From assembly GCA_902167325.1 (NCBI GenBank), contig LR632930.1, positions 930,001-994,000 on the forward strand: a stretch of 64,000 nucleotides of DNA, in the 5' to 3' direction. Within the stretch, counting starts at the first letter, position 1. Each line of letters starts with the position of its first letter. Position numbers and translations under genes: made by a program. The notes below the pieces were generated by a model. That model did not search any database. It was not told the DNA's origin and saw only the letters and a list, made by a program, of their open reading frames with translations. Positions 1-8,270 of this stretch are shown here, one piece after another. This stretch comes from Chitinophaga pinensis. Its GTDB lineage: Bacteria; Bacteroidota; Bacteroidia; Chitinophagales; Chitinophagaceae.

Positions 1-813
1 GCCGAAACCGTAAACTAGTACAGCGATACCCTGCCAGGTATTACCGATAGCAAGGAGATAAATCCCCATCGGTACGTATACGGCCGCGGCACCTATCACG
101 GGCAGCATAGCCGTGAAGCTCGTTACCACAAACCAGAACACCGGCTCCGGAACCCCGAACAGTAAATATCCTACCAGCGATACCACACCCTGAATAAGGG
201 CGATCAACGGAATACCGATGGCGTTGCTTACCACCATGTTCTTCACTTCTTTGGCCAGCAGCTCTACGTTCTCATCTTTAAGGGGGATGTATTCGTATAA
301 GGCTTCTTCCATTTCGCGGGCGCTTACCAGCATAAAATAAAAAATGAAGTACATGATGGCCACCGCTGTAAGGGTGTTGAACGTGGCACCGAGGAATCCT
401 GGCAGCACATTGGTGATATATTCCTGCAGTTTGGCCAGCCGCCCTTCGGCCATTATATTGATGCCGGTGGCGTTTTGCAGCTGCTCATTCATCCCCTTCA
501 TCCCGTTGATGAGTTCGGAGGAGTGGCTGATGGCCCAGCCTACCTTGGAGGTGAGCATGTTAACCAGCAGGCCTATAGGGAGGAGGAATACCAGGAACGA
601 TAGTATCATGATAACCGTGGCAGCCCAGGGCCTTTTCCATTTACGGACCTCAACCAGGCGGAACATCCATCTGCGGGAAAGGATATAAAGGGTTACAGCC
701 CCCAGGAACCCGGGGAAAAAAGCATACAATTCCTTAAAAAGGATAATGCCCAGAAAGGCAATGATCAACAGGAAAACGATCTGTTTAAGCCGGTCGTTGT
801 CGATGTAACTCAT
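1..813 (-). CDS. AI-2E family transporter (PerM/YdiK-type), partial
   Basis: The reverse strand is open from an ATG at 813 to the left edge, giving 271 residues of an unfinished protein (about 350-380 is usual). It starts MSYIDNDRLKQIVFLLIIAF. Paired hydrophobic segments lie at about 10-45 and 64-88, then a polar stretch rich in coiled-coil-like residues (about 95-140), then more membrane segments. That is the layout of the AI-2E/PerM permeases (Pfam PF01594). Members export small molecules or act in osmotic and sodium homeostasis; the substrate cannot be read from sequence. The C-terminal signature lies outside the window. Family assignment rests on hydropathy pattern and recalled family features. 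Confidence 0.8.
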   Translation of the reverse strand, partial: MSYIDNDRLKQIVFLLIIAFLGIILFKELYAFFPGFLGAVTLYILSRRWMFRLVEVRKWKRPWAATVIMILSFLVFLLPIGLLVNMLTSKVGWAISHSSELINGMKGMNEQLQNATGINIMAEGRLAKLQEYITNVLPGFLGATFNTLTAVAIMYFIFYFMLVSAREMEEALYEYIPLKDENVELLAKEVKNMVVSNAIGIPLIALIQGVVSLVGYLLFGVPEPVFWFVVTSFTAMLPVIGAAAVYVPMGIYLLAIGNTWQGIAVLVYGFG

Positions 814-1025
814 ATATAAAGGGGGTGTTATTCAAACCTACGGCATTTTAACAGTTCTGCAAAGTGTTGTTGCCGTTGACTATTCAGCAATAATAATGCT
901 GATTTAACCAATTGGCATGGGGTTGTGAACAATTATGGAACAAATTTTGTAACCATTATGCAACATGGAGCATTGGTACCCCGGCTCCCAAACCCGATTC
1001 TTTCACTTTAAAAAACGCGTATACC

Positions 1026-1220
1026 ATGAGCAGAAATTCAAAAGCAGTCGTTTCCTTTATCGTGGGCGCCGCTGTAGGCGTGGCCGTTGGTTATTTCCTC
1101 AATTCCGACAAAAAGGACGAACTTGTAGGCAAGCTGAAGTATCAGGCCGATAAACTGAAGGACAGATTCCGCAACAAGAAGCAACAGCTTGAAGATGCGA
1201 TCGAAAACGAATTAACCTGA
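1026..1220 (+). CDS. YtxH domain-containing small membrane protein
   Basis: 64 residues from ATG 1026 (MSRNSKAVVSFIVGAAVGVA). A longer frame opens at 912, but its first 38 residues look non-coding and the N-terminus after 1026 is the family's usual one. One glycine/alanine-rich membrane helix (about 7-25) is followed by a charged amphipathic tail (KLKYQADKLKDRFRNKKQQ), the YtxH pattern of Gram-positive general-stress proteins also common in Bacteroidota. It is first in a co-directional trio with the genes at 1248 and 1676, suggesting a small envelope-stress unit. The function is unknown. Confidence 0.8.
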   Translation: MSRNSKAVVSFIVGAAVGVAVGYFLNSDKKDELVGKLKYQADKLKDRFRNKKQQLEDAIENELT

Positions 1221-1247
1221 GGCTTCAGCGCTAAAAAAAATCATTGC

Positions 1248-1658
1248 ATGGAAGATAACTTTTCCAATTACTTTTCGGAAACCGGCAAGGTAGCCAGAGA
1301 ATATCTGGAAACCCGGCTGGACATTATCAAATTGCAGGCCGCAGGAAAGCTGTCGAAAGCGATGGGATTATTCTTTTCGCTGATCATGGCTTTCCTGCTG
1401 TTTTTCTTTGTTGTGGTATTTCTGGGAATGGTACTCGGATTCTGGATCGGAGAAAGATCCGGCAGTATGACCCTCGGCTTTTCGTGTGCAGCAGGTGTAT
1501 TTGTGCTGCTATTCGTAGTACTCCTTATTGGCCGTAAATCACTTATCCAGCGCCCGCTCGCCAATATGCTGGCTGCCGAACTGGTAGAAGAGATCGAAGA
1601 AATAGAAGATCGTGCGGAAGAAAAAAGAGAAGCAAGAAAACAGGCTGCGAATGACTAA
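1248..1658 (+). CDS. Phage holin family-like membrane protein
   Basis: 136 residues with two strong transmembrane helices (about 40-70 and 77-100). The N-terminal helix is amphipathic (REYLETRLDIIKLQAAGKLS) and the C-terminal tail is very acidic and basic (EEIEEIEDRAEEKREARKQ). This matches the 'holin superfamily III' type (PF07332) seen beside YtxH genes in many Bacteroidota genomes. There it is chromosomal and not part of a prophage, and no phage genes are nearby here. It lies 27 nt after the YtxH gene and 17 nt before the next gene, so the three are probably co-transcribed. A role in envelope stress is inferred from context. Confidence 0.7.
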   Translation: MEDNFSNYFSETGKVAREYLETRLDIIKLQAAGKLSKAMGLFFSLIMAFLLFFFVVVFLGMVLGFWIGERSGSMTLGFSCAAGVFVLLFVVLLIGRKSLIQRPLANMLAAELVEEIEEIEDRAEEKREARKQAAND

Positions 1659-1675
1659 ATATTACTCCCTCCCCC

Positions 1676-2041
1676 ATGGCGAAAGTTAAGATCAAAGACA
1701 TCGACATGCTCGACCGAGAGGTGGAACGCCTCCAGCGTAAGCGCCGCCGGCTCGAAGATGAGCTGGGCGAACGGGTAGACCACCTGAAGGGCAATTACCG
1801 CTCTATGGCCATAAACTCTGTAGTGCCGGGAATCGCCAACAGTGGCGTTCTTGGCTTTGTAGGCGGCATGGCCAAGACTGCCTTCAAATCAGGAGCCGGT
1901 AAATCGGTGCTGAACAGCATGCTCATTGGTGCCCTCGAATTCATCGGGGTAAAACTGGGCATTAAGCTGGTCAATAATATCCGGAACAGGCGGCACCGGA
2001 GAAAAAGAAACGGGGCAGATCCCGAAGCCGACGGGGAATAA
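1676..2041 (+). CDS. Small basic protein of the YtxH/holin trio, function unknown
   Basis: 121 residues. The first 40 are a highly charged helix (DREVERLQRKRRRLEDELGE), the middle (about 45-100) is glycine/alanine-rich and moderately hydrophobic, and the end is strongly basic (NNIRNRRHRRKRN) with a short acidic tail. I do not recognise a named domain. The 17-nt spacing from the holin-like gene and the same orientation indicate one operon. Its stop codon abuts the end of the convergent radical SAM gene (2042). A peripheral, membrane-associated partner of the two preceding proteins is a guess. Confidence 0.65.
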   Translation: MAKVKIKDIDMLDREVERLQRKRRRLEDELGERVDHLKGNYRSMAINSVVPGIANSGVLGFVGGMAKTAFKSGAGKSVLNSMLIGALEFIGVKLGIKLVNNIRNRRHRRKRNGADPEADGE

Positions 2042-3067
2042 TTATCCCCACACCTGCGTTCCCTCACTACAATTCGCGCAAATATCTATGTGCTTCCTGC
2101 CCTTTATAAGTTGGGTGCGGAAGTTCACGTATTGCTCGTTGTGCCAGAGGGTCTTGAAATTACTCTGCTTCAGATCGCCTAACCGGTGCGTGGCATCTTT
2201 GTCGAAACAACAGGGTACCACCAGCCCGTCCCAGGTAATAACAGGCGAATGCCAGAGGCGCCAGCAATGGTTCTCCATCTTGTTCTTGATGGAATACGTA
2301 CCGTCGTCGTTCTTATGATAGCGGGAGTACTTGTCGATCGTTGGGATCAGTCGGTTGCCTTCTTCATAATCATATACCTGAGCGGTTTTAAATCGCACTT
2401 CATCCACCCCTACTTCTGCAGCCAGTCGCTTCACATCTTCAATCTGATGCTCGTTAGGCTTCACCACGAGGAACTGGAAAAACACAAAAGGCTTCTTCGA
2501 ATTCAGTTCCTTTTTCCACTTCACGATATTCTTTGCGCCTGCGATAACTTTATCCAGATGCCCACCCACGCGGTATTGCGTGTACACGTCCTGGGTAGTA
2601 CCATCGATGGAAATGATCAGCCTGTCCAGCCCGCTTTCCACTGTTTTCTTCGCATTAGCGTCTGTCAGATAATGGGCGTTGGTGGATGTGGCGGTGTATA
2701 TACCCTTGGATGAAGCATATTTCACCATGTCGAGGAACGAGGTATTGAGGTACGGCTCACCCTGAAAATAGAAGATGAGGTACATGAGATCTTTATGAAG
2801 CTCATCGATCGTTTGCCGGAAAAACTGGTTATCGAGCATACCCGTTGGGCGGGTAAAGGCTCTCAAACCACTGGGGCATTCCGGACAGCGGAGGTTGCAC
2901 GAGGTGGTTGGCTCGAACGATATTGAAATGGGATAGCCCCACTGAATGGGCTTCTTCCGCATTTTGCTGTAGTAAAAACTGCCCAGTACTTTCCCTGCGT
3001 TCCATGCCCTGCGGAATGTGAACTTTGAAAGGAAGTTGAGCGCATCATCGATATTTGGTTTCGGCAT
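2042..3067 (-). CDS. Radical SAM/SPASM domain protein
   Basis: 341 residues from the ATG at 3067 (MPKPNIDDALNFLSKF); a frame reaching 3121 would add a cysteine-rich stretch that looks non-coding. The radical SAM cluster motif CxxxCxxC is at about C57, C61, C64 (SCNLRCPEC). A C-terminal SPASM-type half follows, with clustered cysteines (HCWRLW, VPCCFD, DICANC) that would hold auxiliary Fe-S clusters. SPASM enzymes modify peptides or act as anaerobic maturases. No peptide-precursor gene is visible beside it, so its substrate is unknown. It faces the GH25 gene divergently. Confidence 0.85.
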   Translation of the reverse strand: MPKPNIDDALNFLSKFTFRRAWNAGKVLGSFYYSKMRKKPIQWGYPISISFEPTTSCNLRCPECPSGLRAFTRPTGMLDNQFFRQTIDELHKDLMYLIFYFQGEPYLNTSFLDMVKYASSKGIYTATSTNAHYLTDANAKKTVESGLDRLIISIDGTTQDVYTQYRVGGHLDKVIAGAKNIVKWKKELNSKKPFVFFQFLVVKPNEHQIEDVKRLAAEVGVDEVRFKTAQVYDYEEGNRLIPTIDKYSRYHKNDDGTYSIKNKMENHCWRLWHSPVITWDGLVVPCCFDKDATHRLGDLKQSNFKTLWHNEQYVNFRTQLIKGRKHIDICANCSEGTQVWG

Positions 3068-3188
3068 ATGGGGGCCTGTTTGGCCGATAAAAATACAACA
3101 ACAAAGCCGGCTTTCGTGCAAGCTTGCGAAAATTGCCCTATACTTGCTGCTGATTTTTCAAAGGACAACCGATAGAATATCCCAAACA

Positions 3189-3956
3189 GTGGCTAAAAAG
3201 AACCGGAAACGCCTCCGCGCGTTTTTCCTGATCATATTATTGCTGGTGCTGGCAGGAGCGGGCGGCTTATGGTGGCTTTTGCGGCAGCAGGCCCGTACAG
3301 AATTTGTGCGGTACGAAGAATTCGGGATAGATATTCCGATCAACTATACAGTGCATGGTATCGATATTTCCAAGTTCCAGGGGAATGTAAACTGGCGTGC
3401 TGTAAAGCAGATGGAAGTGGAAAATATTAAAATATCCTTCGCATTCATCAAGGCTACCGAGGGCATTACCCGCCAGGATGCTACTTTTCGCCGTAACTGG
3501 GATAAAGCCCGCGATGCAGGGATCATCCGTGGTGCCTATCATTTCTTCTATTCCACCCGCGACCCCCTGAAACAGGCGATCAATTTTAAGAATGTCGTAC
3601 AGCTGGAGCCGGGCGATCTGCCACCGGTGCTGGATATTGAAGTACACAACAATCAGCCACCCGCCGTTATCCGCAGTACAGCCCGCATCTGGCTCGAGGA
3701 AATGGAAAAGGCATACGGTGTTAAACCCATTATCTATACCAATATCCACTTCTACGAAACATATCTCGGAAAAGAATTTGATGATTACCCGCTGTGGGTG
3801 GCGCATTATTATCAGAAGGACAAGCCCCGCAGCGCGCGGAACTGGGTGTTCTGGCAGCATTCTGATATAGGCCGGGTTAACGGTATCCGTACCATGGTGG
3901 ATTTTAACGTGTTCCGGGGCGATAGTGCCGCGCTGCGTAAACTATGTATTCCGTAA
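3189..3956 (+). CDS. GH25 family lysozyme (membrane-anchored muramidase)
   Basis: A 255-residue protein is read from the GTG at 3189. The frame is open from 3018, but earlier starts would overlap the start of the divergent radical SAM gene. The basic N-terminus plus one helix (about 10-32) suggests a signal anchor. The catalytic domain has the GH25 landmarks: HGIDISKFQGNVNW at its beginning, FAFIKATEG, RGAYHFF, and PPVLDIEV carrying the catalytic Asp/Glu region. GH25 enzymes hydrolyse the MurNAc-GlcNAc bond of peptidoglycan, so a periplasmic wall-remodelling role is likely. The exact start codon is uncertain. Confidence 0.88.
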   Translation: MAKKNRKRLRAFFLIILLLVLAGAGGLWWLLRQQARTEFVRYEEFGIDIPINYTVHGIDISKFQGNVNWRAVKQMEVENIKISFAFIKATEGITRQDATFRRNWDKARDAGIIRGAYHFFYSTRDPLKQAINFKNVVQLEPGDLPPVLDIEVHNNQPPAVIRSTARIWLEEMEKAYGVKPIIYTNIHFYETYLGKEFDDYPLWVAHYYQKDKPRSARNWVFWQHSDIGRVNGIRTMVDFNVFRGDSAALRKLCIP

Positions 3957-3965
3957 CTTTAGTAT

Positions 3966-4217
3966 ATGGACGACGATTCCCGTGATCAATTCGACTGGCA
4001 GCTGTTGATGTATCTCATCAGGATCGTCCGCACCGTGTTTCTCGGCTTGTTCTGGATGATGTTTAACATCTTTTTCGGCCTTTATCTGGGCTATGGTGTT
4101 CCGGAAACCTCCACTCCCCTGCTGATGGGGATCTTCTACACCTGGCTGGTACTAAGTGCAGTGGGTTTCGTGTACATCCTGTGGCGCATGTGGCGGAAAA
4201 AGATGCCGCCTCCATGA
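3966..4217 (+). CDS. Small two-helix membrane protein, unknown
   Basis: 83 residues with an acidic N-terminus (MDDDSRDQFDWQ), two aromatic-rich transmembrane helices (about 13-38 and 46-72) and a basic C-terminus (RMWRKKMPPP). A near-match to the -7 element (TAACTTTA, 3954-3961) overlaps the GH25 stop codon, so it may have its own promoter as well as read-through. It ends two bases before the convergent CAP lipoprotein gene. No family recognised. Confidence 0.6.
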   Translation: MDDDSRDQFDWQLLMYLIRIVRTVFLGLFWMMFNIFFGLYLGYGVPETSTPLLMGIFYTWLVLSAVGFVYILWRMWRKKMPPP

Positions 4218-4218
4218 C

Positions 4219-4773
4219 TTATTGATGAGCAGAGGGTGCGGCAAACACCTGCGTCCAGAGGTTAGTCGTGCGGCCCACGCCCATTTCCCGGAAATTGGGG
4301 TTCATGAGATTCTTGCAATGCCCCGGGCTGTTCAGCCATCCTTTTACCACATCAGCTTCAGACTGCGGGCCTGAGGCGATATTTTCCCCCCACCAGTTAT
4401 AAGTATATCCGGCAGCGGTGATACGTTGAGAAGGCGTAGTGCCTGCGGGCGTATTGTGTGAGAAATATTTTCTGTCGGCCATGTCTTTACTATGGCGTGC
4501 GGCAGCCAGCTCGAGGAGTACATTCCAGGTGAGCGGCGATACAGCAGGCATCCAGGTATCGCCACACTGGCAGCCTTTGGCGCGCGCATTGTTGACAAGC
4601 TGCAGCACAGCATCTTTATTGGCCTGATTCTCTACAATGATGACTGTTGGCGGATCGGAAGGTGTTCCGGCATCCGGAGCATCCGGCTCCACAGCCACAT
4701 CTTTTGAACAGGCAGTCAGCAGCATACATACCGCGACATATACAGGTATAAAACGAACCAGTTTCGGTAACAT
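4219..4773 (-). CDS. CAP-domain (SCP/PR1-like) lipoprotein
   Basis: 184 residues. The N-terminus carries a signal peptide with lipobox (LLTACSKD), so the mature protein is predicted to be a lipoprotein. The rest is a CAP domain: LVNNARAKGCQCGDTWMPAV, then LTWNVLLELAAARHSKDMADRKYFSH, then YNWWGENIASG and a C-terminal block ending in GHCKNLMNPNFREMGVGR. The conserved His and Glu (HSKDM, GENIA) of the CAP cavity are present. CAP proteins are secreted, some with peptidase or lipid-binding activity; here the substrate is unknown. A paralogue follows at 4981. Confidence 0.85.
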   Translation of the reverse strand: MLPKLVRFIPVYVAVCMLLTACSKDVAVEPDAPDAGTPSDPPTVIIVENQANKDAVLQLVNNARAKGCQCGDTWMPAVSPLTWNVLLELAAARHSKDMADRKYFSHNTPAGTTPSQRITAAGYTYNWWGENIASGPQSEADVVKGWLNSPGHCKNLMNPNFREMGVGRTTNLWTQVFAAPSAHQ

Positions 4774-4980
4774 AATCCCAGTGTTTGAATTTTCAGGTAC
4801 TGGGTCTTTGATAGGAGGAGGTTAAGCACGTTGGCTTTTTCAGAGGAAAGGGCTAAAACAAGGATTCAAAAGTAAGCCGTTACCCTGAAATTCAAACGGG
4901 GGGATTGCAAAAAATATGTTAACGAAATTAATAAATTAATAATCAGTCCGCTATGATGGTTTTGCTATATGTGATAGCGG

Positions 4981-5526
4981 TTATTTTCCTTTAGGTGCCG
5001 CCAGTTCCTGACTCCAGAAGTTGCCAGCTTTGGCTACGCCCATTTCAGTAAATCGCGCGTTCATTAGTACTTTACAATGCACCACGCTGCCAAACCAGCC
5101 GCTTACAACGGTTTTCTCCGTGAGCTTACCCAGCGCAATGTTTTCGCCCCAGGCGGCCCATTTGTATCCCATACTGGAGATGCGGAAGCCGGCCATCTGG
5201 CCTTCGCGATCCTGGTGACTGAAGTAATTAAAGTCCTTCATGTCTTTACTATGGAGGTACGCAGCCCGCTCGAGGGAACGGTTCCAGAATATGGGAGGTG
5301 CCGGAGCCATGAAGGTATCGCCGCACTGGCAACCTTTGGAACGAATGTCGTTCACGAGGCTCAGCAGCAAAGCAGCATCTACAGGGTTGTTCATGGTGAA
5401 TGTGGTATCTCTGACTGGTACCGGTGGCGGTGGCGTGATTTGTTCCAATGGTTCCTTCGTACATGCTGCCGCCAACAGGCACAGCAATAATACTCCCGCT
5501 AATGCAGGACGCTTGTGTCTTGACAT
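4981..5526 (-). CDS. CAP-domain lipoprotein, paralogue of 4219-4773
   Basis: 181 residues with a lipobox signal (LLAAACTKE) and the same CAP architecture as the preceding paralogue, including the distinctive GCQCGDTFM segment, the HSKDM block, YKWAAWGENIALG and VVHCKVLMNARFTEMGV. The two genes are separated by about 200 nt, so they probably arose by tandem duplication but may be transcribed separately. The paired cysteines in CQCG could form a disulfide or bind metal. The function is not established. Confidence 0.85.
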   Translation of the reverse strand: MSRHKRPALAGVLLLCLLAAACTKEPLEQITPPPPVPVRDTTFTMNNPVDAALLLSLVNDIRSKGCQCGDTFMAPAPPIFWNRSLERAAYLHSKDMKDFNYFSHQDREGQMAGFRISSMGYKWAAWGENIALGKLTEKTVVSGWFGSVVHCKVLMNARFTEMGVAKAGNFWSQELAAPKGK

Positions 5527-5977
5527 TACTAATAATGGTTTTACTGCGTTAAAAAATGCTGGCTTTTCGGGGACCCGGTCAAAAAAAGTTGGCTTCTCGG
5601 AATGTGGTCAAAAATTACCACGATGGATTCGGTTAACAGGTAGGTGCGAATCCTGGGTCAATAGTGTGACGCAAAGGTAAACCCGTTCACCCTTTTTTCA
5701 ACTGTTTACTCCGTAAAATTTTTGTTAACGCATTGATTGTTAATAGGATGTAAAGCTGGTTCTTTCGCTGTGCATAGTCTGGTCTTTCAATTCTTCATAG
5801 GATAGGTAAAGTTGGCTGGTAGTTCCGCAATACAAACATATAAATTATACATAACGCGTAATTGTACGAACCTGAATAAATATGAAGTGTTAATTTGGGA
5901 TTTCTAACAGGATAATGTAGCTACTGTTGTATTTTTATTCTGTAGAATATGATTAGTGAATTCAATGCATCCATCTC
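5527..5977. other. 451-nt intergenic region without a gene
   Basis: AT-rich spacer between the divergent CAP lipoprotein and the gene at 5978. I see no RNA gene or clear terminator. A near-match to the -7 element (TAATTTGG, about 5893-5900) could serve the rightward gene. Two partly similar stretches (GATGTAAAGCTGG near 5747-5759 and GGTAAAGTTGGCTGG near 5805-5819) hint at old short repeats but are too weak to name. Confidence 0.35.
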
Positions 5978-6523
5978 ATGATAAAAACAATTCTTTTACC
6001 GGCGATTCTGTTAATTACTGGTGTATTCCGCATGCCACGGAAGGAAGAATCGAAAAAGGTTTCTACGGTTTCCGGCACAAATACCCCTGCAAGGCTAGTT
6101 TCTGATTCGGCAGAAACTGTTGTGCCCGCTGAAATCGAAGCGTTTTTTCTCGTTGCTGATACCGGATACATTTACGAAAGACTCCGAAGCCAAATGCTTC
6201 GTGCTGCACGGAAAATCTCATGGGCGGTAGATACCCTCGAATGCACCTGGGTACCGGGCCGCGACAGCATCCTGCCCATAGAACCCTCTCCAACTTTTTT
6301 CGCAGGAGGTTATTATCCCCGGATGTCTTTCGACAGATCTTTCAGCATTGAATACTGGGACAGCTTTTCGGAAGAAGATGCCCTTCGGGATAATAAAATG
6401 GCCCTGATTGCAGGCGTGTATCCCCGCCAGAACGCTGCCGATTCTGCGCTGAAACGCCTGCTTCCCCATTGCCCGAAAGCCTTCGTGCAACCGGGTATGC
6501 TGCTTACACACGTCATTCATTAA
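5978..6523 (+). CDS. Exported protein of unknown function
   Basis: 181 residues starting MIKTILLPAILLITGVFRMP, a weak signal peptide or N-terminal anchor. The middle contains paired aromatic/charged stretches (MSFDRSFSIEYWDSFSEEDA). The C-terminal ~35 residues (ALIAGVYPRQNAADSALKRL) have the look of a SPOR-type repeat, but this is only a resemblance. It lies 10 nt before the papain-like hydrolase gene and is probably co-transcribed with it. Not assigned to a family. Confidence 0.6.
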   Translation: MIKTILLPAILLITGVFRMPRKEESKKVSTVSGTNTPARLVSDSAETVVPAEIEAFFLVADTGYIYERLRSQMLRAARKISWAVDTLECTWVPGRDSILPIEPSPTFFAGGYYPRMSFDRSFSIEYWDSFSEEDALRDNKMALIAGVYPRQNAADSALKRLLPHCPKAFVQPGMLLTHVIH

Positions 6524-6533
6524 ATTACCCCGG

Positions 6534-7139
6534 ATGCTGCACTTAATACGCCTGCTTATCATCTTCGCTTTCCTGCCCTTGCAGCCCGCAACGGCCCAGA
6601 GCAACCTCAGGGAAGGAGATATCGTTTTTCAGGACAGTAAGTCTGCCCAATGCGAAGCCATCCGGGCGGCTACCGGCTCAGCATGGACGCATTGCGGCAT
6701 CCTCTTCCTGTCTCAAGACAAATGGATGGTGCTGGAAGCCGTACAACCCGTAAGCGTTACCTCGCTGGAACTATGGCGCCTCCGTAACCGGGAAAGCTTT
6801 GCCGTGAAACGCCTCAAGGGTTCAGATACCCTGCTCACAACTGCCGTTATGCAGAAAATGGGCGATGTGGGCGGTTCATTTATGGGGAAGCGTTACGATA
6901 TTTATTTCAACTGGTCGGATACAGAAATTTATTGTTCGGAGCTGGTCTGGAAAATTTACCACGCCGCGGGGATCGATCTCTGCGCCCTTAAGCCGCTGCG
7001 CTCCTATAACCTGCAGGCGCCCATTGTAAAAACAGTCATGAAACAACGGTATGGCAAAAACATTCCGCTGAATGAGAAGATGGTAGCGCCGGGTGATTTG
7101 TTTAACAGTCCCCTGCTGGTAAATGTCCCCATTCAATAA
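6534..7139 (+). CDS. YiiX/YebB-like permuted papain-fold cysteine hydrolase
   Basis: 201 residues with an N-terminal signal peptide (MLHLIRLLIIFAFLPLQPAT). The core matches the permuted NlpC/P60 group: LREGDIVFQDSKS, then GSAWTHCGILF containing the candidate catalytic His, and later IYCSELVWKIYHAAGI containing the candidate catalytic Cys. Such proteins are predicted amidases or lipid/peptide hydrolases of the envelope. The preceding gene ends 10 nt upstream and a lipoprotein gene follows, so the three may act together in the periplasm. Substrate unknown. Confidence 0.82.
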   Translation: MLHLIRLLIIFAFLPLQPATAQSNLREGDIVFQDSKSAQCEAIRAATGSAWTHCGILFLSQDKWMVLEAVQPVSVTSLELWRLRNRESFAVKRLKGSDTLLTTAVMQKMGDVGGSFMGKRYDIYFNWSDTEIYCSELVWKIYHAAGIDLCALKPLRSYNLQAPIVKTVMKQRYGKNIPLNEKMVAPGDLFNSPLLVNVPIQ

Positions 7140-7190
7140 GTAATATTCAACCCAATCCGTTTTCAGTTGTTATCGCATAAAATCATGTTC

Positions 7191-7895
7191 ATGAAAACAC
7201 ATATCACCCTGCTTATGGCCGGAGCGCTCGCATTTTCGGCCTGTCAGAATAGTGGAAAGCAGGCCTCGTCCGACACAACGGCTACTATCGCAGACCCCCT
7301 GGTATCTGACGGGTACTACGAAGCCAGTTTGCCAGCGGCATCCTCTCCGGGCCGCCTGATTGGCCTGAAGCTACGGCCCACTAATGATGCACAAATGACT
7401 ACCGACTACATGAACTATACGCCTGAAATCGTGCAAATGGGCAACTGGAGCACGCTCGACAGCGGGAAAATATTAATTACACTCGTAACCGTGGGCAGTG
7501 GTAATCCACAGAAAGACACACTCATCTTCCGCCAGGATGGCGAAGCGCTCGTATATCTGGGCGACGATTATGGGTCTGACGGACTTACCCTCAAAAAGAA
7601 AGAAGCCCCTGCACCTGCGGCCAAAGCGCTGATGGTTTGGGTGAAGTCGGAAGAAGAATGCGAGAATGGTCCTGGTTTCGGTAAAGTGAAATGCTACCAG
7701 GTGCAGTATGGAGAGCGGAAAGATGACGCCGGCATCTGGGATAAACTCATGGGAGAAATTGAAGGGTTCAAGTTTCAGAAGGGCAATGTCTATCATTTGA
7801 AAATCAGCCGTATCCCGCACGATCCGCCCCGGCAAGACGTTGGTGCGTATGCGTACAAGCTGGTGGAAACCGTGAAAACGGAGGCATCCAAATAG
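7191..7895 (+). CDS. NlpE-like/DUF4377 lipoprotein
   Basis: About 234 residues from ATG 7191; in-frame ATGs at 7167 and 7185 are alternatives, but MKTHITLLMAGALAFSACQN gives the best lipoprotein signal (lipobox FSAC). Residues about 40-140 resemble the NlpE N-terminal barrel (YYEASLPAASSPGRLIGLKL, KDTLIFRQDGEALVYLG). The C-terminal part matches DUF4377 as I remember it: VWVKSEEECENG, CYQVQYG, EIEGFKFQKGNVYHLKI. NlpE relatives sense surface or copper stress and DUF4377 often accompanies META/heat-shock-type lipoproteins. A stress role here is inferred. Confidence 0.72.
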   Translation: MKTHITLLMAGALAFSACQNSGKQASSDTTATIADPLVSDGYYEASLPAASSPGRLIGLKLRPTNDAQMTTDYMNYTPEIVQMGNWSTLDSGKILITLVTVGSGNPQKDTLIFRQDGEALVYLGDDYGSDGLTLKKKEAPAPAAKALMVWVKSEEECENGPGFGKVKCYQVQYGERKDDAGIWDKLMGEIEGFKFQKGNVYHLKISRIPHDPPRQDVGAYAYKLVETVKTEASK

Positions 7896-7981
7896 CTGAT
7901 TCTTGTCATAAAAGCGTCTTGAAATTTTTAAAAACGGGGAATATGCCCTAACTTGCCGTCGAAATCTTAAAACTGTATATC

Positions 7982-8113
7982 ATGTTGATGACTGTTTTCC
8001 TTAATTCCTTTTACGAGATCGGTAATAAGATCGGCCACTATGGCTGTTGGTTTTTCATCATCCTGTTTAGTCTGATGTTCCTGTATGCGATGGTGAAATA
8101 CGTGAAACCGTAA
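7982..8113 (+). CDS. 43-residue membrane protein, unannotated type
   Basis: ATG at 7982 to TAA at 8113 encodes 43 residues: a short amphipathic N-terminus (MLMTVFLNSFYEIGNKIGHY), one long hydrophobic helix (WFFIILFSLMFLYAMV) and a basic end (KYVKP). A strong hairpin terminator follows 33 nt downstream, and TAACTTGC (7949-7956) resembles a -7 element upstream. Together these make it a free-standing small gene rather than a chance frame. No homologue recalled; expression is not shown. Confidence 0.5.
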   Translation: MLMTVFLNSFYEIGNKIGHYGCWFFIILFSLMFLYAMVKYVKP

Positions 8114-8145
8114 TTCCCAGAGAAAATTAAAGAGCTTACATACCT

Positions 8146-8176
8146 GGCAGCTTCCCGAAAGGGAGGCTGCCTTTTT
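8146..8176 (+). terminator. Intrinsic terminator after the 43-residue gene
   Basis: GGCAGCTTCCC (8146-8156) pairs with GGGAGGCTGCC (8161-8171), one G-T wobble, GAAA tetraloop, followed by five T. It is well formed on the plus strand. Confidence 0.85.
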
Positions 8177-8270
8177 GTTGGGTATAACCGTGGAAAAACG
8201 GGCGAAAGTAGCCCCCTCCGCCGGATGTTATTTGCGCAGACGATAGAAATTACCTGACCAGGTTCAGCGG

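Noticed and set aside
1248..1658. Prophage holin
   Set aside because: No phage structural, lysis or integration genes nearby; chromosomal relatives beside YtxH are common.
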